Below are positions 25,146-33,283 of a DNA stretch of 64,000 nt, piece after piece. Position numbers and translations under genes: made by a program. Source of the DNA: Streptomyces albireticuli (lineage in GTDB: Bacteria; Actinomycetota; Actinomycetes; Streptomycetales; Streptomycetaceae); contig NZ_CP021744.1 in the NCBI RefSeq assembly GCF_002192455.1, forward strand, positions 7,464,501 through 7,528,500, read 5' to 3'. The notes below the pieces were generated by a model. The model was not told the DNA's origin, searched no databases, and saw nothing but the letters and a program-made list of their open reading frames with translations. Numbering within the stretch: position 1 is the first letter of the stretch; every line of letters begins with the position of its first letter.

Positions 25146-25862
25146 GTGGCCCGCGGTGACGCGTCCGACGCCCCGCGCGTCGACCCCGAAGAGCTCTGGC
25201 TGCGCCCCGCGCGCCCCCGCCGGGGGCGCCCGCCGGCCTTCAGCCGTGAGGCGATCGCGGCGGCCGCCGTCGCCCTCGCGGACGCCGAGGGGCTCGGCGC
25301 CGTCACGATGCGGCGCGTGGCCGCGGAGATCGGCGCGGGCGCCATGTCGCTCTACAGCTACGTCCCCGACAAGGAGACGCTGGTGGAGCTGATGATCGAC
25401 CACGTCAGCGGCGAGCACACGATGCCCGGGCTCCCGACCGGCGACTGGCGGGCCGATCTGAAGGCCGTCGCCCACGCCCAGCGCGCCCTGATGCTCCGTC
25501 ACCCCTGGCTGCCCGCAGCGCTGCCCGGCCGCCGGACCCTCGGCCCCCGCACCCTGGACTTCCTCGAAGTCGTACTGGCCGCCCTGCGGCCCACCCGGCT
25601 GGACGGCGGCGCGCGGCTGGAGGTCTTCAGCCTGCTGACCGGCTTCGTCGCGGGGCACGTCGCGCACGAGGTCGCGCAGTCCGCGGTCGCCGGGGAGCCG
25701 GACCGGGCGGCGGCCGAGGCGCGCTACCTCGCGGCCGTCGCCGCCGACGGCGGCCACCCGGAGCTCGCCGAGGTCCTCGCCGCGCCCGCGCGGCCGACCA
25801 CGCCCGACGAGACGTTCGCCCGGCTCCTCGACCGCATGGTCGACGGCCTGGACGCGGGCTGA
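25146..25862 (+). CDS. TetR/AcrR-family regulator
   Basis: I chose the GTG at 25146 with GGAAGGAAGG upstream; an ATG at 25083 is in frame but would start inside the promoter region. The 238-residue protein has an N-terminal helix-turn-helix (AFSREAIAAAAVALADAEGL, then VTMRRVAAEIGAGAMSLYSY). It ends in a helical ligand domain of the tetracycline-repressor C-terminal type (ATP-independent, LMLRHPWLPAALPGRRTLGP). The residues before the DNA-binding domain are Arg/Pro-rich. It probably binds the palindrome at 25064-25076 and controls itself and the CocE/NonD hydrolase. Confidence 0.88.
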   Translation: MARGDASDAPRVDPEELWLRPARPRRGRPPAFSREAIAAAAVALADAEGLGAVTMRRVAAEIGAGAMSLYSYVPDKETLVELMIDHVSGEHTMPGLPTGDWRADLKAVAHAQRALMLRHPWLPAALPGRRTLGPRTLDFLEVVLAALRPTRLDGGARLEVFSLLTGFVAGHVAHEVAQSAVAGEPDRAAAEARYLAAVAADGGHPELAEVLAAPARPTTPDETFARLLDRMVDGLDAG

Positions 25863-25907
25863 GGCCCCTGGGCCCCGCTCCCTCCCGGCCGCCGCCGGGC
25901 CGGAGGT

Positions 25908-26423
25908 TCAGCGCGTCCGGCGATCGAGGGCGTCCGGCAGGGGCCGGGCCGGGGAGGACCCCCGGGGAGCGCCGGGAACCCGGAACCGGGCCACCACCGC
26001 CTTGCCGTGCCCGTGCGCGGCGGGCTCCACGCGCAGGGTGCCGTCGTAGGCGGCCGTCAGATCGGTGACGGTCCGCAGGCCGTCGCCCAGTGCCTCGGGG
26101 GACAGGTCGGGGAGGCGGGGATCCCGGTCCGCGACGCCGACGACGAGCTGCCCGGCCCCCACCGCGACGGTCACGTCCACGGTGGGGGAGTGGTCCCCGG
26201 CGTGCCGCACGGCGTTGGCGACCAGCTCGCTGACCACCAGCAGGACGGCGCCCGCGAAGGCGGTGTCCCGCCCGATCCCGTACTCCGTGAGCGCGTCACC
26301 TGTGTCGCACCGCACCTGTCGCACGGCCTCCGGGGCCGCCGGCACCGTCAGCAGGCGACGCCAGACCGGCGCGGGCCCGTGCTCGCCCGCCGCCGTCGGC
26401 CGGCGCTCGCGACGCCACCTCAC
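25908..26423 (-). CDS. Anti-sigma-type ATP-binding protein
   Basis: This is an RsbW-like HATPase domain protein of about 171 residues: LTVPAAPEAVRQVRCDTGDA, N-box LLVVSELVANAVRHAG and the ATP-lid region VADRDPRLPDLSPEALGDGL. Proteins of this kind are numerous in Streptomyces and act as serine kinases of anti-sigma antagonists, or sometimes only as ATP-binding modules. The G1 box (DRDPRLPD) is altered from DxGxG, so kinase activity is uncertain. The start is taken as the GTG at 26423 with GGGGGCGG upstream; its GTG overlaps the stop of a short frame upstream. Confidence 0.75.
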   Translation of the reverse strand: MRWRRERRPTAAGEHGPAPVWRRLLTVPAAPEAVRQVRCDTGDALTEYGIGRDTAFAGAVLLVVSELVANAVRHAGDHSPTVDVTVAVGAGQLVVGVADRDPRLPDLSPEALGDGLRTVTDLTAAYDGTLRVEPAAHGHGKAVVARFRVPGAPRGSSPARPLPDALDRRTR

Positions 26424-26506
26424 CAGGCCGCCCCCGCGTCGGCCTGCCGCTGACCCGCGGGATTCCTGGTAAGGGCTCGGCGGGCGACACGCATCAGCTC
26501 GGCCAT
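26420..26506 (-). CDS. Possible 28-codon ORF coupled to the anti-sigma-type ATPase
   Basis: ATG 26506 begins a frame reading MAELMRVARRALTRNPAGQR and ending at a TGA that overlaps the GTG of the next gene (GTGA). The N terminus is an amphipathic basic helix. Its ribosome binding site (GGACGGGGAG) is close to the ATG. This looks like a small gene or leader that is translationally coupled. Its size and sequence are too short for a family call. Confidence 0.35.
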   Translation of the reverse strand: MAELMRVARRALTRNPAGQRQADAGAAW

Positions 26507-26709
26507 CTCCCCGTCCGCCGGCTCGTATCGAAGAATTCCCCAAGGCTAGCGCCCGTCCACCCGCCGTGACGGCAAAGGCGCGCGGCCGACGGTCCGCCGC
26601 CCCGCCCCACCGCCGGCGTCAGGCCGGTACGCGCCTCCCCGGTCCGGCCGCTGTCGCACGACACTGCCGGAGAGGCGTCACCCGGTCCTCAACCGAAGAG
26701 GAGCCGGTC

Positions 26710-27290
26710 GTGATTCACCTGAACGAGACGCTGGCCCTGCGGTCCGTAGAGGGGTTCTTGTCCCCGGACGAACGGGCGCAGCTCGTCAAGATCGTGGACG
26801 ACGAACTCGCCGCGAGCGGACGGCGACCGGAGCGGCAGGCGAGGTGGTCCGGGCACCCGGCGACGCGTAGGCATCTTGCGCGAGGCCACCGCCCGCGCGC
26901 TGCCCGTGCTCCGGCGCGTGCTGCCGTCGGTCGCCGCGACGGCCCCTGGAGATACACCGAGTTGACGGTAGGTCAGGAGGTGCCCACCCACCTCGACGGC
27001 ATCCCCGACCCCGGCGTCGCACCGCGTCGCGTCGGGCGGATCGGCGTATCCCTGGAGCAGCCGGACTCGGGCGGCGGGTTCTACGTCGAGACCCCCGCCG
27101 ACCCGGCCGTCTGGGGCGGCGAGATGGTGGGCGAGAGGGAAGGGTACGCGGCGGGCACCGCACTGACCCGCACGCTGCCGAGCCGTCCGCGACCGCCCGG
27201 CGCGTCACCCGTCCTCGCCCAGGACCACGCCCCGCCCGGCGGGGAAGCGGTCCGGGCCGGGTGGACCGACAGCGTCATGAGCCGGCCGCC
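26710..27290 (+). pseudogene. Decayed 2OG-Fe(II) oxygenase-like gene
   Basis: GTG 26710 has GAGGAG upstream. The first 40 codons (NETLALRSVEGFLSPDERAQ) and a later part in the same frame (TELTVGQEVPTHLDGI, RIGVSLEQPDSGGGFYVETP) match a bacterial 2OG-Fe(II) oxygenase, with H-x-D visible as HLD. Between them the natural continuation (VGILREATARALPVLRRVLP, positions about 26867-26930) lies in the +1 frame. Two compensating frameshifts are therefore needed, near 26830-26865 and near 26940. The C-terminal part beyond GTALTRTL does not show the distal His and Arg. I regard it as a degraded gene converging on DUF1206. Confidence 0.6.
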
Positions 27291-27295
27291 CGCGA

Positions 27296-28120
27296 TCAGA
27301 GACGCCGCCAGCGGGCCATCGCGAGGGAGAACAGCCCGAACAGGGCCAGCCCCGCCGCGACCACGCCGAGCAGCCACGGACCGGCCGGGGTCCCTGCGAA
27401 GGTCCGGAGCGTGTCGTCCAGCCCCTTGGCCTGCTCCGGGTCGTAGGCGACGGCCGACTTGACGGCGAACCCGCCCGCGGCGGCGAACACGAGCCCCCGG
27501 CTCGCCCCGCCCCCGACGCCGAGGACGTCCATGGCCGTGCGGCCGGCCGGGGACATCCGCGCGAGGTCGAGCTTGTCGCGGTACGCGCGAGTGACCGCCC
27601 GCACCGTGATCCATACGCCCGCGGCCGCCACGGCGGCCCCCGCCCCGGCCACCAGCCACTGACCGGCCGGCCAGTCCAGCACCCGGGCGGTGGCGTCGCG
27701 CGACTGCTCGTCGGTGGAACCGGCGCCGCTGCCCCGCTCACCCGCGGCGAAGGCGATCACCGAACCGGCCACGGCGGCGTAGAACACGAAGCGCACGACC
27801 GATAGCAGCCGTTTGCGGGCCTTGCCGCCGTCCGGTCCCGCCGCGCCGAAGACCGCCTCCGACAGCCGCCACAGAGCCATGCAGACCATGCCGATGCCCA
27901 CCGCCCACACCAGCACCTGGCCGAAGGGCTGCTCCGCCAGCTCCTGGACCGCTCCGCCCCGGTCCGCCTGCTCACCGGTGTCGAGGTGGGCGATGCGCAG
28001 CGCCAGCGTCCCGACGAGGAGGTAGATCACCCCGCGCGCCGCCAGCCCGGCGCGGGCGGCGACGACCGTCCCCGTCCCGCGCGCCGCCCGTGCCGTGCCG
28101 CCGTCCGGCCACCGTCTCAT
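27296..28120 (-). CDS. DUF1206 membrane protein
   Basis: This is a 274-residue integral membrane protein with three repeats of two transmembrane segments, the DUF1206 layout: AARAGLAARGVIYLLVGTLA, AVTRAYRDKLDLARMSPAGR (a typical cytoplasmic loop) and GVGGGASRGLVFAAAGGFAV. Each repeat begins with an Arg-rich turn followed by GxxxRGxxF/Y. The function of the family is unknown. The start is the ATG at 28120 with GAAGGG upstream. The 5' end is followed on the same strand, 182 bases away, by an APC permease gene. Confidence 0.85.
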   Translation of the reverse strand: MRRWPDGGTARAARGTGTVVAARAGLAARGVIYLLVGTLALRIAHLDTGEQADRGGAVQELAEQPFGQVLVWAVGIGMVCMALWRLSEAVFGAAGPDGGKARKRLLSVVRFVFYAAVAGSVIAFAAGERGSGAGSTDEQSRDATARVLDWPAGQWLVAGAGAAVAAAGVWITVRAVTRAYRDKLDLARMSPAGRTAMDVLGVGGGASRGLVFAAAGGFAVKSAVAYDPEQAKGLDDTLRTFAGTPAGPWLLGVVAAGLALFGLFSLAMARWRRL

Positions 28121-28302
28121 GATGTCGCCCTTCGGGTCGGGCCCGCCCGTCCGCCGGGACGAACCGTCCGTCCTCGCACCCGTCTGCCCTCGGAACCCGG
28201 GCGGAAACGACCGTACCGGCGGACCGGTCGCGGCACCGGGGACGCGAGGGCGGGCGGCGGCGCGGTTCGCCCGTATACCGGCGGACGGGGCGGGTGGCGA
28301 GG

Positions 28303-29901
28303 TCAGACGGGGGTGTGCGGCGCGGCCAGCTGCCTGGTGCCCGAGCGGACAGCCCAGAAGAAGATGCCCAGCGCGACGACGGCGACGGTGACCGAGTCGT
28401 ACGGCGCCGGCAGCCGGCCCGACCCCTTGAAGGTGCCGAGCCACGACAGGGCCGTCAGCGCCCCCAGATAGACGACCAGCCAGGCGCCCGTGAGCAGCTC
28501 CGCCGCGAGCGACCGCTCGTTGTGCCCGGTGCGCCACATCGCCAGGAACAGCAGCAGCCCGGCCAGCACGAGCGGCAGCGCCAGGCGCAGGTCGTGCCAG
28601 CCCGACCAGTACACGAACTCACTGGACACCACGAAGCTCAGGGGCGCGATCCAGCGCAGCCCCGGCACCCACCCGGCCATCCTCTCCCCGCCCGGACCGG
28701 CCCGGAAGACGGCGACGGCCACCGCGGAGGCGGCGTAGATGAGGAGGTACATGTCGCCCATGACGCTGACGATGTTCTGCCAGCCGCCGAACGGCAGCAG
28801 GAAGAGGACGATCACGACGAGGTTCAGCAGGAGCGCCCGGTGCGGGATGCCGTAGCGCTCGCTGACCCGCATGAAGGCCCGGGGGATCGTACGGTTCTTG
28901 GCGAGGGCGTAGGTGTGCCGGGCGTTGAGGGCCACGCCCACGTACGCCGAACCACCGGGGGAGGCCACCGCGTCCGCGTAGAGCAGGCTGGACAACCAGT
29001 GCAGGTTGAGGATCAGCGCCAGCTGCCCGAAGGGCGACTCGAAGCTGACGCCCTTCCAGCCGTGCCCGAGCAGGTTCTCGGGGACGGTGAAGAGGAAGGC
29101 CAGCTGGAGGGCCAGGTACATCAGCACGGCCAGCGCGATGGCGGTCAGCACGGACGCCGGGAGGGTCCGGCGCGGGTTGCGCGTCTCGCCGGAGAAGTCC
29201 AGCGGTGCCTGGAAGCCGTTGACCGAATAGACGATGCCGCCGCCGGCGAGCGCGGAGAGGCACGCGGCGTACCCGTAGGGCGCGAATCCGCCGTGGTCGG
29301 TCAGCCGCCCCGAGTGCCAGCCCGAGGCGAACAGGGCGATCACCGTGACGACCGGCACGAGGACCTTGAACACCGAGACGAGGTTGTTGAGCCGGGCGAA
29401 CGCCCGCACGGTGAACCAGTTCAGCGCCGTCAGCAGGACGCTCAGCGCGACGGCGACGCCCAGGCCGAAGGGGCTCAGCGTGCGGCCCGCGTAGATGTCC
29501 GGCAGGTAGTGGTCGGCGTACTGCATGATGGCGCTGATCTCGGCGGCGGTGCCGCCCACCGACAGCAGCACCGACCACCCGACGAGCGTGCCGACCAGCC
29601 GGCCGCTCGCGTACAGCGGCCAGCGCACCGTACCGCCGCCCTCCGGCCGCGACGCGCCCAGCTCGATCATGACGAGCGCCACGAGACCGCACAGCAGCCC
29701 CGCGCCGACCCACGACAGCAGGGCGGCGGGCCCGGCCGTCTGCGCCGCGTACATGGCGGCGAAAAGCCAGCCGGAACCGACGATGTTCGAGAAGCCGATC
29801 GCGGTCAGCCCCCAGAACCCCAGATGCCGGTGCAAGCGGCCTTCCTGTTCGAGCACCGTCGGCGCGACGGGCTCACCCCCTGCCGGCTGACGATCCGACA
29901 C
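28303..29901 (-). CDS. APC-superfamily amino acid/polyamine permease
   Basis: This is a 532-residue protein with about 12 membrane segments. The start is the GTG at 29901, with GAGGAGGGG upstream. The first segment has the APC signature (GLTAIGFSNIVGSGWLFAAM) with the broken helix GSGW that binds the substrate. Later segments include FQAPLDFSGETRNPRRTLPA, another hallmark. It resembles the aspartate/proton and basic amino acid permeases of this superfamily, but the substrate is not set by visible residues. A CPBP protease gene lies 75 bases upstream on the same strand. Confidence 0.88.
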   Translation of the reverse strand: MSDRQPAGGEPVAPTVLEQEGRLHRHLGFWGLTAIGFSNIVGSGWLFAAMYAAQTAGPAALLSWVGAGLLCGLVALVMIELGASRPEGGGTVRWPLYASGRLVGTLVGWSVLLSVGGTAAEISAIMQYADHYLPDIYAGRTLSPFGLGVAVALSVLLTALNWFTVRAFARLNNLVSVFKVLVPVVTVIALFASGWHSGRLTDHGGFAPYGYAACLSALAGGGIVYSVNGFQAPLDFSGETRNPRRTLPASVLTAIALAVLMYLALQLAFLFTVPENLLGHGWKGVSFESPFGQLALILNLHWLSSLLYADAVASPGGSAYVGVALNARHTYALAKNRTIPRAFMRVSERYGIPHRALLLNLVVIVLFLLPFGGWQNIVSVMGDMYLLIYAASAVAVAVFRAGPGGERMAGWVPGLRWIAPLSFVVSSEFVYWSGWHDLRLALPLVLAGLLLFLAMWRTGHNERSLAAELLTGAWLVVYLGALTALSWLGTFKGSGRLPAPYDSVTVAVVALGIFFWAVRSGTRQLAAPHTPV

Positions 29902-29976
29902 CGGACCCCTCCTCGTTCCCGATCCGGCGGAACCCCGCCGGGACGGCCGCGCGGGCGGTTCCCCCGCGGCTCGTGA

Positions 29977-30966
29977 TCAGGATTCTCCCCGGCCGGTGAC
30001 CTGGGGGTGAGGCAGGGCACCGGCGGACGGGCGCGCGTCGGCCCGGGGAAGGGGGCCGGCCGGCGCCCGGTTCGCGCGCCGCCGCCCGGTCCACCGCCAC
30101 AGCGCGAACACGGCGGCGGCGACCACCAGATACGCGGGGACGAGGAGGACCGCGTCCGGTGCCGTCTGCTCCGCGGACCAGCCCGCGTGGCGCCGATCCC
30201 CTTCCCAGACCACCCGGTTGACGGTCAGAAAGGTGAGGTGGGTGCCGATGGCGGCCCACAGCGGGGCCCGGACCACCGCCGCCCGCGCCGCGACGAGAGT
30301 CAGCCCGAACACGGCCACGAGCACCAGGTAGTCGGCCGCCCGCTGACCCCCCGGCGCCAGGCCGACCGGTACCGGACCGGCGCCGATCAGCCGCGAGACC
30401 CCCGCCTGCACCACGGTCGAAGCCCCTGGGACCAGCAGGAACACCGCCGTCGTGCCGAGCGACGCGGCGACGCCGCCGAACCGCTCGCGCAGCGAGGTCC
30501 AGGTGTAGCCGCGCAGCGACGTCTCCTCCGGCAGGGCTTCCAGCAGGAGGGCGACCACCCCGTTCGAGACGACGAACCCGGCGAGCGCCACGGGGTCGGG
30601 GCTCGACCAGCGCAGCATGCCCGCGGCCGTACCCGCCCCGAGGACGAGCGCGGCCGCCACCGCGGTCACGCCCGCACCGGTCAGGAAGGCCCGCGCGCTC
30701 GCCCCGGCACCGCCGAACCCGAGCGCCGCCGGGGCGCGGCGGCCCCGGCGCGCGACGACGAGGACGAGCGGCACGGCCAGCGCGCTGACCAGCGCGGCCG
30801 GTATCAGCCGTGCCACGAGGCCGGTGGCTCCGACGGCCCCGGCGACCGCCGGGCCCAGGGCCGTACCGAGACCGAGGGCCGTGGCCATGACGAGACCGCC
30901 GAACAGGGCGCGGCGCAGGGCCGTGAGGTACGAGGGGGAGGCGGCGGGGCGGGAGGGCTCGGGCAT
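29977..30966 (-). CDS. CPBP-family intramembrane metalloprotease
   Basis: The start is taken as the ATG at 30966, with AGGA 9 bases upstream; an ATG 38 codons earlier would add a polar, non-conserved stretch. The 329-residue protein has about eight membrane segments and the Abi/CPBP motifs: EExxxR in LPEETSLRGYTW and the distal His in AAIGTHLTFLTVN. Such proteins are glutamate-based intramembrane proteases (Rce1 relatives) that process prenylated or membrane peptides and sometimes provide bacteriocin immunity. The loop between the motifs is longer than usual. No peptide substrate gene is visible nearby. Confidence 0.8.
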   Translation of the reverse strand: MPEPSRPAASPSYLTALRRALFGGLVMATALGLGTALGPAVAGAVGATGLVARLIPAALVSALAVPLVLVVARRGRRAPAALGFGGAGASARAFLTGAGVTAVAAALVLGAGTAAGMLRWSSPDPVALAGFVVSNGVVALLLEALPEETSLRGYTWTSLRERFGGVAASLGTTAVFLLVPGASTVVQAGVSRLIGAGPVPVGLAPGGQRAADYLVLVAVFGLTLVAARAAVVRAPLWAAIGTHLTFLTVNRVVWEGDRRHAGWSAEQTAPDAVLLVPAYLVVAAAVFALWRWTGRRRANRAPAGPLPRADARPSAGALPHPQVTGRGES

Positions 30967-31147
30967 GCGGTGGATTCCTGACACGGCGTCGACGCGGTGG
31001 ACCGGTGTACCGGACTTCCACCCATCGTCGCCGCCGGTTCCGTCAGGGGCCTCACCAGCGCTGATGACTCGTTGGTCCATCCTTCGATGTAGCCGGGTGA
31101 CCTGGTGGGTCGTAGGGCTCGCCCATACGCCTCAGGACCGGCCGGCT

Positions 31148-31175
31148 GGCGGGGGCACGGCGTCGTGCCCCCGCC
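31148..31175 (-). terminator. Hairpin terminator after the 55-residue gene
   Basis: Perfect 12-base arms (31148-31159 and 31164-31175) flank a 4-base loop, 9 bases past the stop codon of the minus-strand small gene. Confidence 0.7.
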
Positions 31176-31184
31176 CGCCGGAGG

Positions 31185-31352
31185 TCAGTTGTGCCCGAAC
31201 TTCCGCGGCTGCTTGTGGGCGACCTCCGGGGTGGAAGGCCTCACCTCCCGGGTGACCGGTGCCTTCGGTTGCTCCTTCGTCTCCACGGTGGCGCGGTGCT
31301 CGTGTCCGCCGGTACGCGCGCCGCGGTTCTGCCGGGTCTGCTTCTTGCCCAC
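31185..31352 (-). CDS. Small basic protein of 55 residues
   Basis: This gene is read on the minus strand from GTG 31352, with a near-ideal AGGAGG 7 bases upstream, to a TGA at 31185. The product begins MGKKQTRQNRGARTGGHEHR and ends KQPRKFGHN. It is highly charged and polar, with no hydrophobic core, and is likely disordered. High third-position GC, the strong ribosome binding site and the hairpin right after the stop support a real gene. It may be a nucleic-acid-binding or stress-linked peptide. I do not recognise a family. Confidence 0.7.
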   Translation of the reverse strand: MGKKQTRQNRGARTGGHEHRATVETKEQPKAPVTREVRPSTPEVAHKQPRKFGHN

Positions 31353-31539
31353 GGTCCTGCCTCCTGTTACGGGGATCTCGGAGGATCGGCTACCACCAGA
31401 CTGGCGTGTGCGGGCGGAGGGCGCATGTCGGCTACGGGGCGTGACCTGAGGGACGCGTCGGGTGGCCGCCGCTGTCGTGCCCGGCCGCGGAGGGCACGGA
31501 CCGCCGCCTGCGACGAGCCCGCCGCCTGCCTAAGCCGGC

Positions 31540-31567
31540 GCGTGAGAGGCCGGCCGGCCCCTCACGC
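31540..31567 (-). terminator. Hairpin terminator after the fascin-like gene
   Basis: The 14-base arms (31540-31553 and 31554-31567, one mismatch) abut with almost no loop, 16 bases beyond the stop of the minus-strand gene. Confidence 0.6.
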
Positions 31568-31583
31568 GCGATCTGGAGAGGCT

Positions 31584-32198
31584 CTAGAGAGGGGCCGAGA
31601 ACCGCTCCCACGGTCCCAGGGCCGTCGCCCGTGCGCGCAGCATGCCGTAGCTGTCGCCGCCGTAACCCATCTCGGCCGACACGAGCTGGTCGTTCGCCTG
31701 CGAGGTGATGGTCGTGCAGCCCTGCCCGCAGTAGTTGAGCGAGAACCGCTCCCAGGGGCCTACGGCGGTCGCCCGCGCTCGCAGCATCGCGTAGCTGTCA
31801 CCGCCGTATCCGAGCTCTGCCGAGACGTACCGGTCGTTGGCCTGTGACTGGATGGTCCAGTGCCAGTCGTTGAAGCAGACGGTGAACCGCTCCCAGGGCC
31901 CGATCGCCGTCGCTCGTGCCCTCAGCATGCCGTAACTGTCGCCGCCGTAGCCCAGCTCGGCCGAGACGAGCCGGGCGTTGGTGTGCGAGGTGATGACCAC
32001 ATGGTGATAACAGGCGGCGGACACCTGGGTCTTCGCGCGGTCCGCGACCACGTCCGCCAGGGTTTGCGTCGTGCCGCGGTTCGCGGGCGCGGCCGACGAC
32101 CACGCGGTCGGGGCGGCTACGCCCGCGAGAGCCAGGAGAGCCGCTGCCACGACGCCCATACGTCTCGCGGCGCCTGTGACACGAAACGGTCTTGCCAT
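31584..32198 (-). CDS. Secreted fascin-like beta-trefoil protein with three repeats
   Basis: This is a 204-residue protein starting at ATG 32198, with GGAAGGGG upstream. A signal peptide (residues 1-38) is followed by a short linker and three tandem repeats of about 46 residues. Each repeat contains VSAELGYGGDSYGMLRARAT and then xGPWERF. Three such repeats make a single beta-trefoil of the fascin/actin-crosslinking-like type. The repeats are very similar to each other, which suggests recent duplication or gene conversion. Cys residues (AACYHH, VCFNDW, YCGQGC) are outside the repeat cores. It may bind carbohydrate or protein outside the cell. Confidence 0.85.
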   Translation of the reverse strand: MARPFRVTGAARRMGVVAAALLALAGVAAPTAWSSAAPANRGTTQTLADVVADRAKTQVSAACYHHVVITSHTNARLVSAELGYGGDSYGMLRARATAIGPWERFTVCFNDWHWTIQSQANDRYVSAELGYGGDSYAMLRARATAVGPWERFSLNYCGQGCTTITSQANDQLVSAEMGYGGDSYGMLRARATALGPWERFSAPL

Positions 32199-32484
32199 GA
32201 TTCCCCTTCCGGAGTGCCTGTGAGTTCCCTTCCGGGCGTGCGGTTGTCCCGGTGGCTCGGGTCCGACCGGGCGATCCCCGTGACCCGGGGACAGCGTTCC
32301 GCTCGGTCTTCGACTCGTGCGAACCGTAGGGCTGGTGGCATTGCCGCGCGTTCCCGACCTCTGTCGGGCGATCCGGCTGTGCGAACTGCCGGGAAGGACC
32401 TCCGAGATGACCGGCCGCCCCTTGCCGGGGGAGCCGTGGCAGCACCAGGCAACGTACAACCCGTCCGCCGCGCGGCCTAGGCGT

Positions 32485-33045
32485 TCACCGGCCGTCCTCG
32501 CGCGCCGGCGGCGGCGTCGCGTCGTGGCCGTGGTCGCCGAGGGCCACGGGATGACTGTCGCGGAGGTAGGCGGTGTGCGCGCCGCGTTCGGCCTCCAGGG
32601 CGGCGACGACCCGGCGGCGCAGGGGGCCCGGGAACCGCTCCAGTGCCACGTCCTCGGTGACGAACTCGGCCGCGCGGATCTCGTTCTGTTGCAGGGTCAG
32701 ATCCTCGGCCCGTACCGTCCCCTCCAGGCGCGCGGCGAAGATGAGGACGACCACGGGGCGCCCGTAACCGGCGGCGGGCAGGTTGTCCACGGCCAGCAGG
32801 CGGCCGACGCGCAGCTCCCGCAGGCCGAGTTCCTCCTCCGCCTCCCTGGCGAGGGCGACCAGCAGCTCCTCGTGCTCGACGAAGCCGCCGACGATGTCCC
32901 AGCCCGGCTTGTACGTGGGTTCGACGATCAGCAGCCTGCCGCTCTCGTCCCGCACGAGCGCGTCCACGGCGACCAGGGGCGAGGGCAGGCCTCGCAGAAA
33001 GCGGACCAGCTCGGGGTCCTTGGGCTCGTGCGCAGGGGTGGACAT
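32485..33045 (-). CDS. NUDIX hydrolase
   Basis: This is a 186-residue enzyme starting at ATG 33045, with GAGGAGG upstream. The Nudix box is complete: GFVEHEELLVALAREAEEEL plus GL, matching G-x5-E-x7-REUxEExGU. The family cleaves nucleoside diphosphates linked to another moiety using a Mg ion held by the box Glu residues. The substrate is unknown. The start codon lies back-to-back with a truncated cytidine deaminase frame on the other strand (the two ATG codons share the bases CATG), so a divergent promoter is not possible in its present state. Confidence 0.87.
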   Translation of the reverse strand: MSTPAHEPKDPELVRFLRGLPSPLVAVDALVRDESGRLLIVEPTYKPGWDIVGGFVEHEELLVALAREAEEELGLRELRVGRLLAVDNLPAAGYGRPVVVLIFAARLEGTVRAEDLTLQQNEIRAAEFVTEDVALERFPGPLRRRVVAALEAERGAHTAYLRDSHPVALGDHGHDATPPPAREDGR

Positions 33046-33217
33046 GGGGCGCCTCCTCGTGGACGAGAACACCGACGGCGAAGGCGGCGTCCACACCATG
33101 GGCGCCGCCGTCCGCGCCGCCGACGGCGCACTGTACGGCGGCGTCAACGTCTACCACTTCACCGGCGGGCCGTGCGCCGAACTGGTGGCCCTGGGGAACG
33201 CCCGCGCCTCCGGGTGA
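33044..33217 (+). pseudogene. 3'-truncated cytidine deaminase fragment
   Basis: The frame reads GGVHTMGAAVRAADGALYGG, then VNVYHFTGGPCAELVALGNA, which matches the first part of the cytidine/blasticidin-S deaminase family including the catalytic P-C-A-E motif. It then stops at 33217 after about 57 codons. The second zinc motif (PCxxC) and the rest of the fold are absent. The upstream part of the gene also overlaps the NUDIX start codon. It is a relic, not a working enzyme. Confidence 0.65.
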
Positions 33218-33236
33218 CCGAAGCCGGTCGTGGGGT

Positions 33237-33265
33237 GCCCCGCCCACGGGCTCGGTGGGCGGGGC
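33237..33265. terminator. Hairpin terminator
   Basis: Perfect 11-base arms (33237-33247 and 33255-33265) with a 7-base loop lie just after the I36 inhibitor gene stop and after the deaminase relic. Confidence 0.65.
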
Positions 33266-33283
33266 GGTGGGTGCGAGGGCCGG

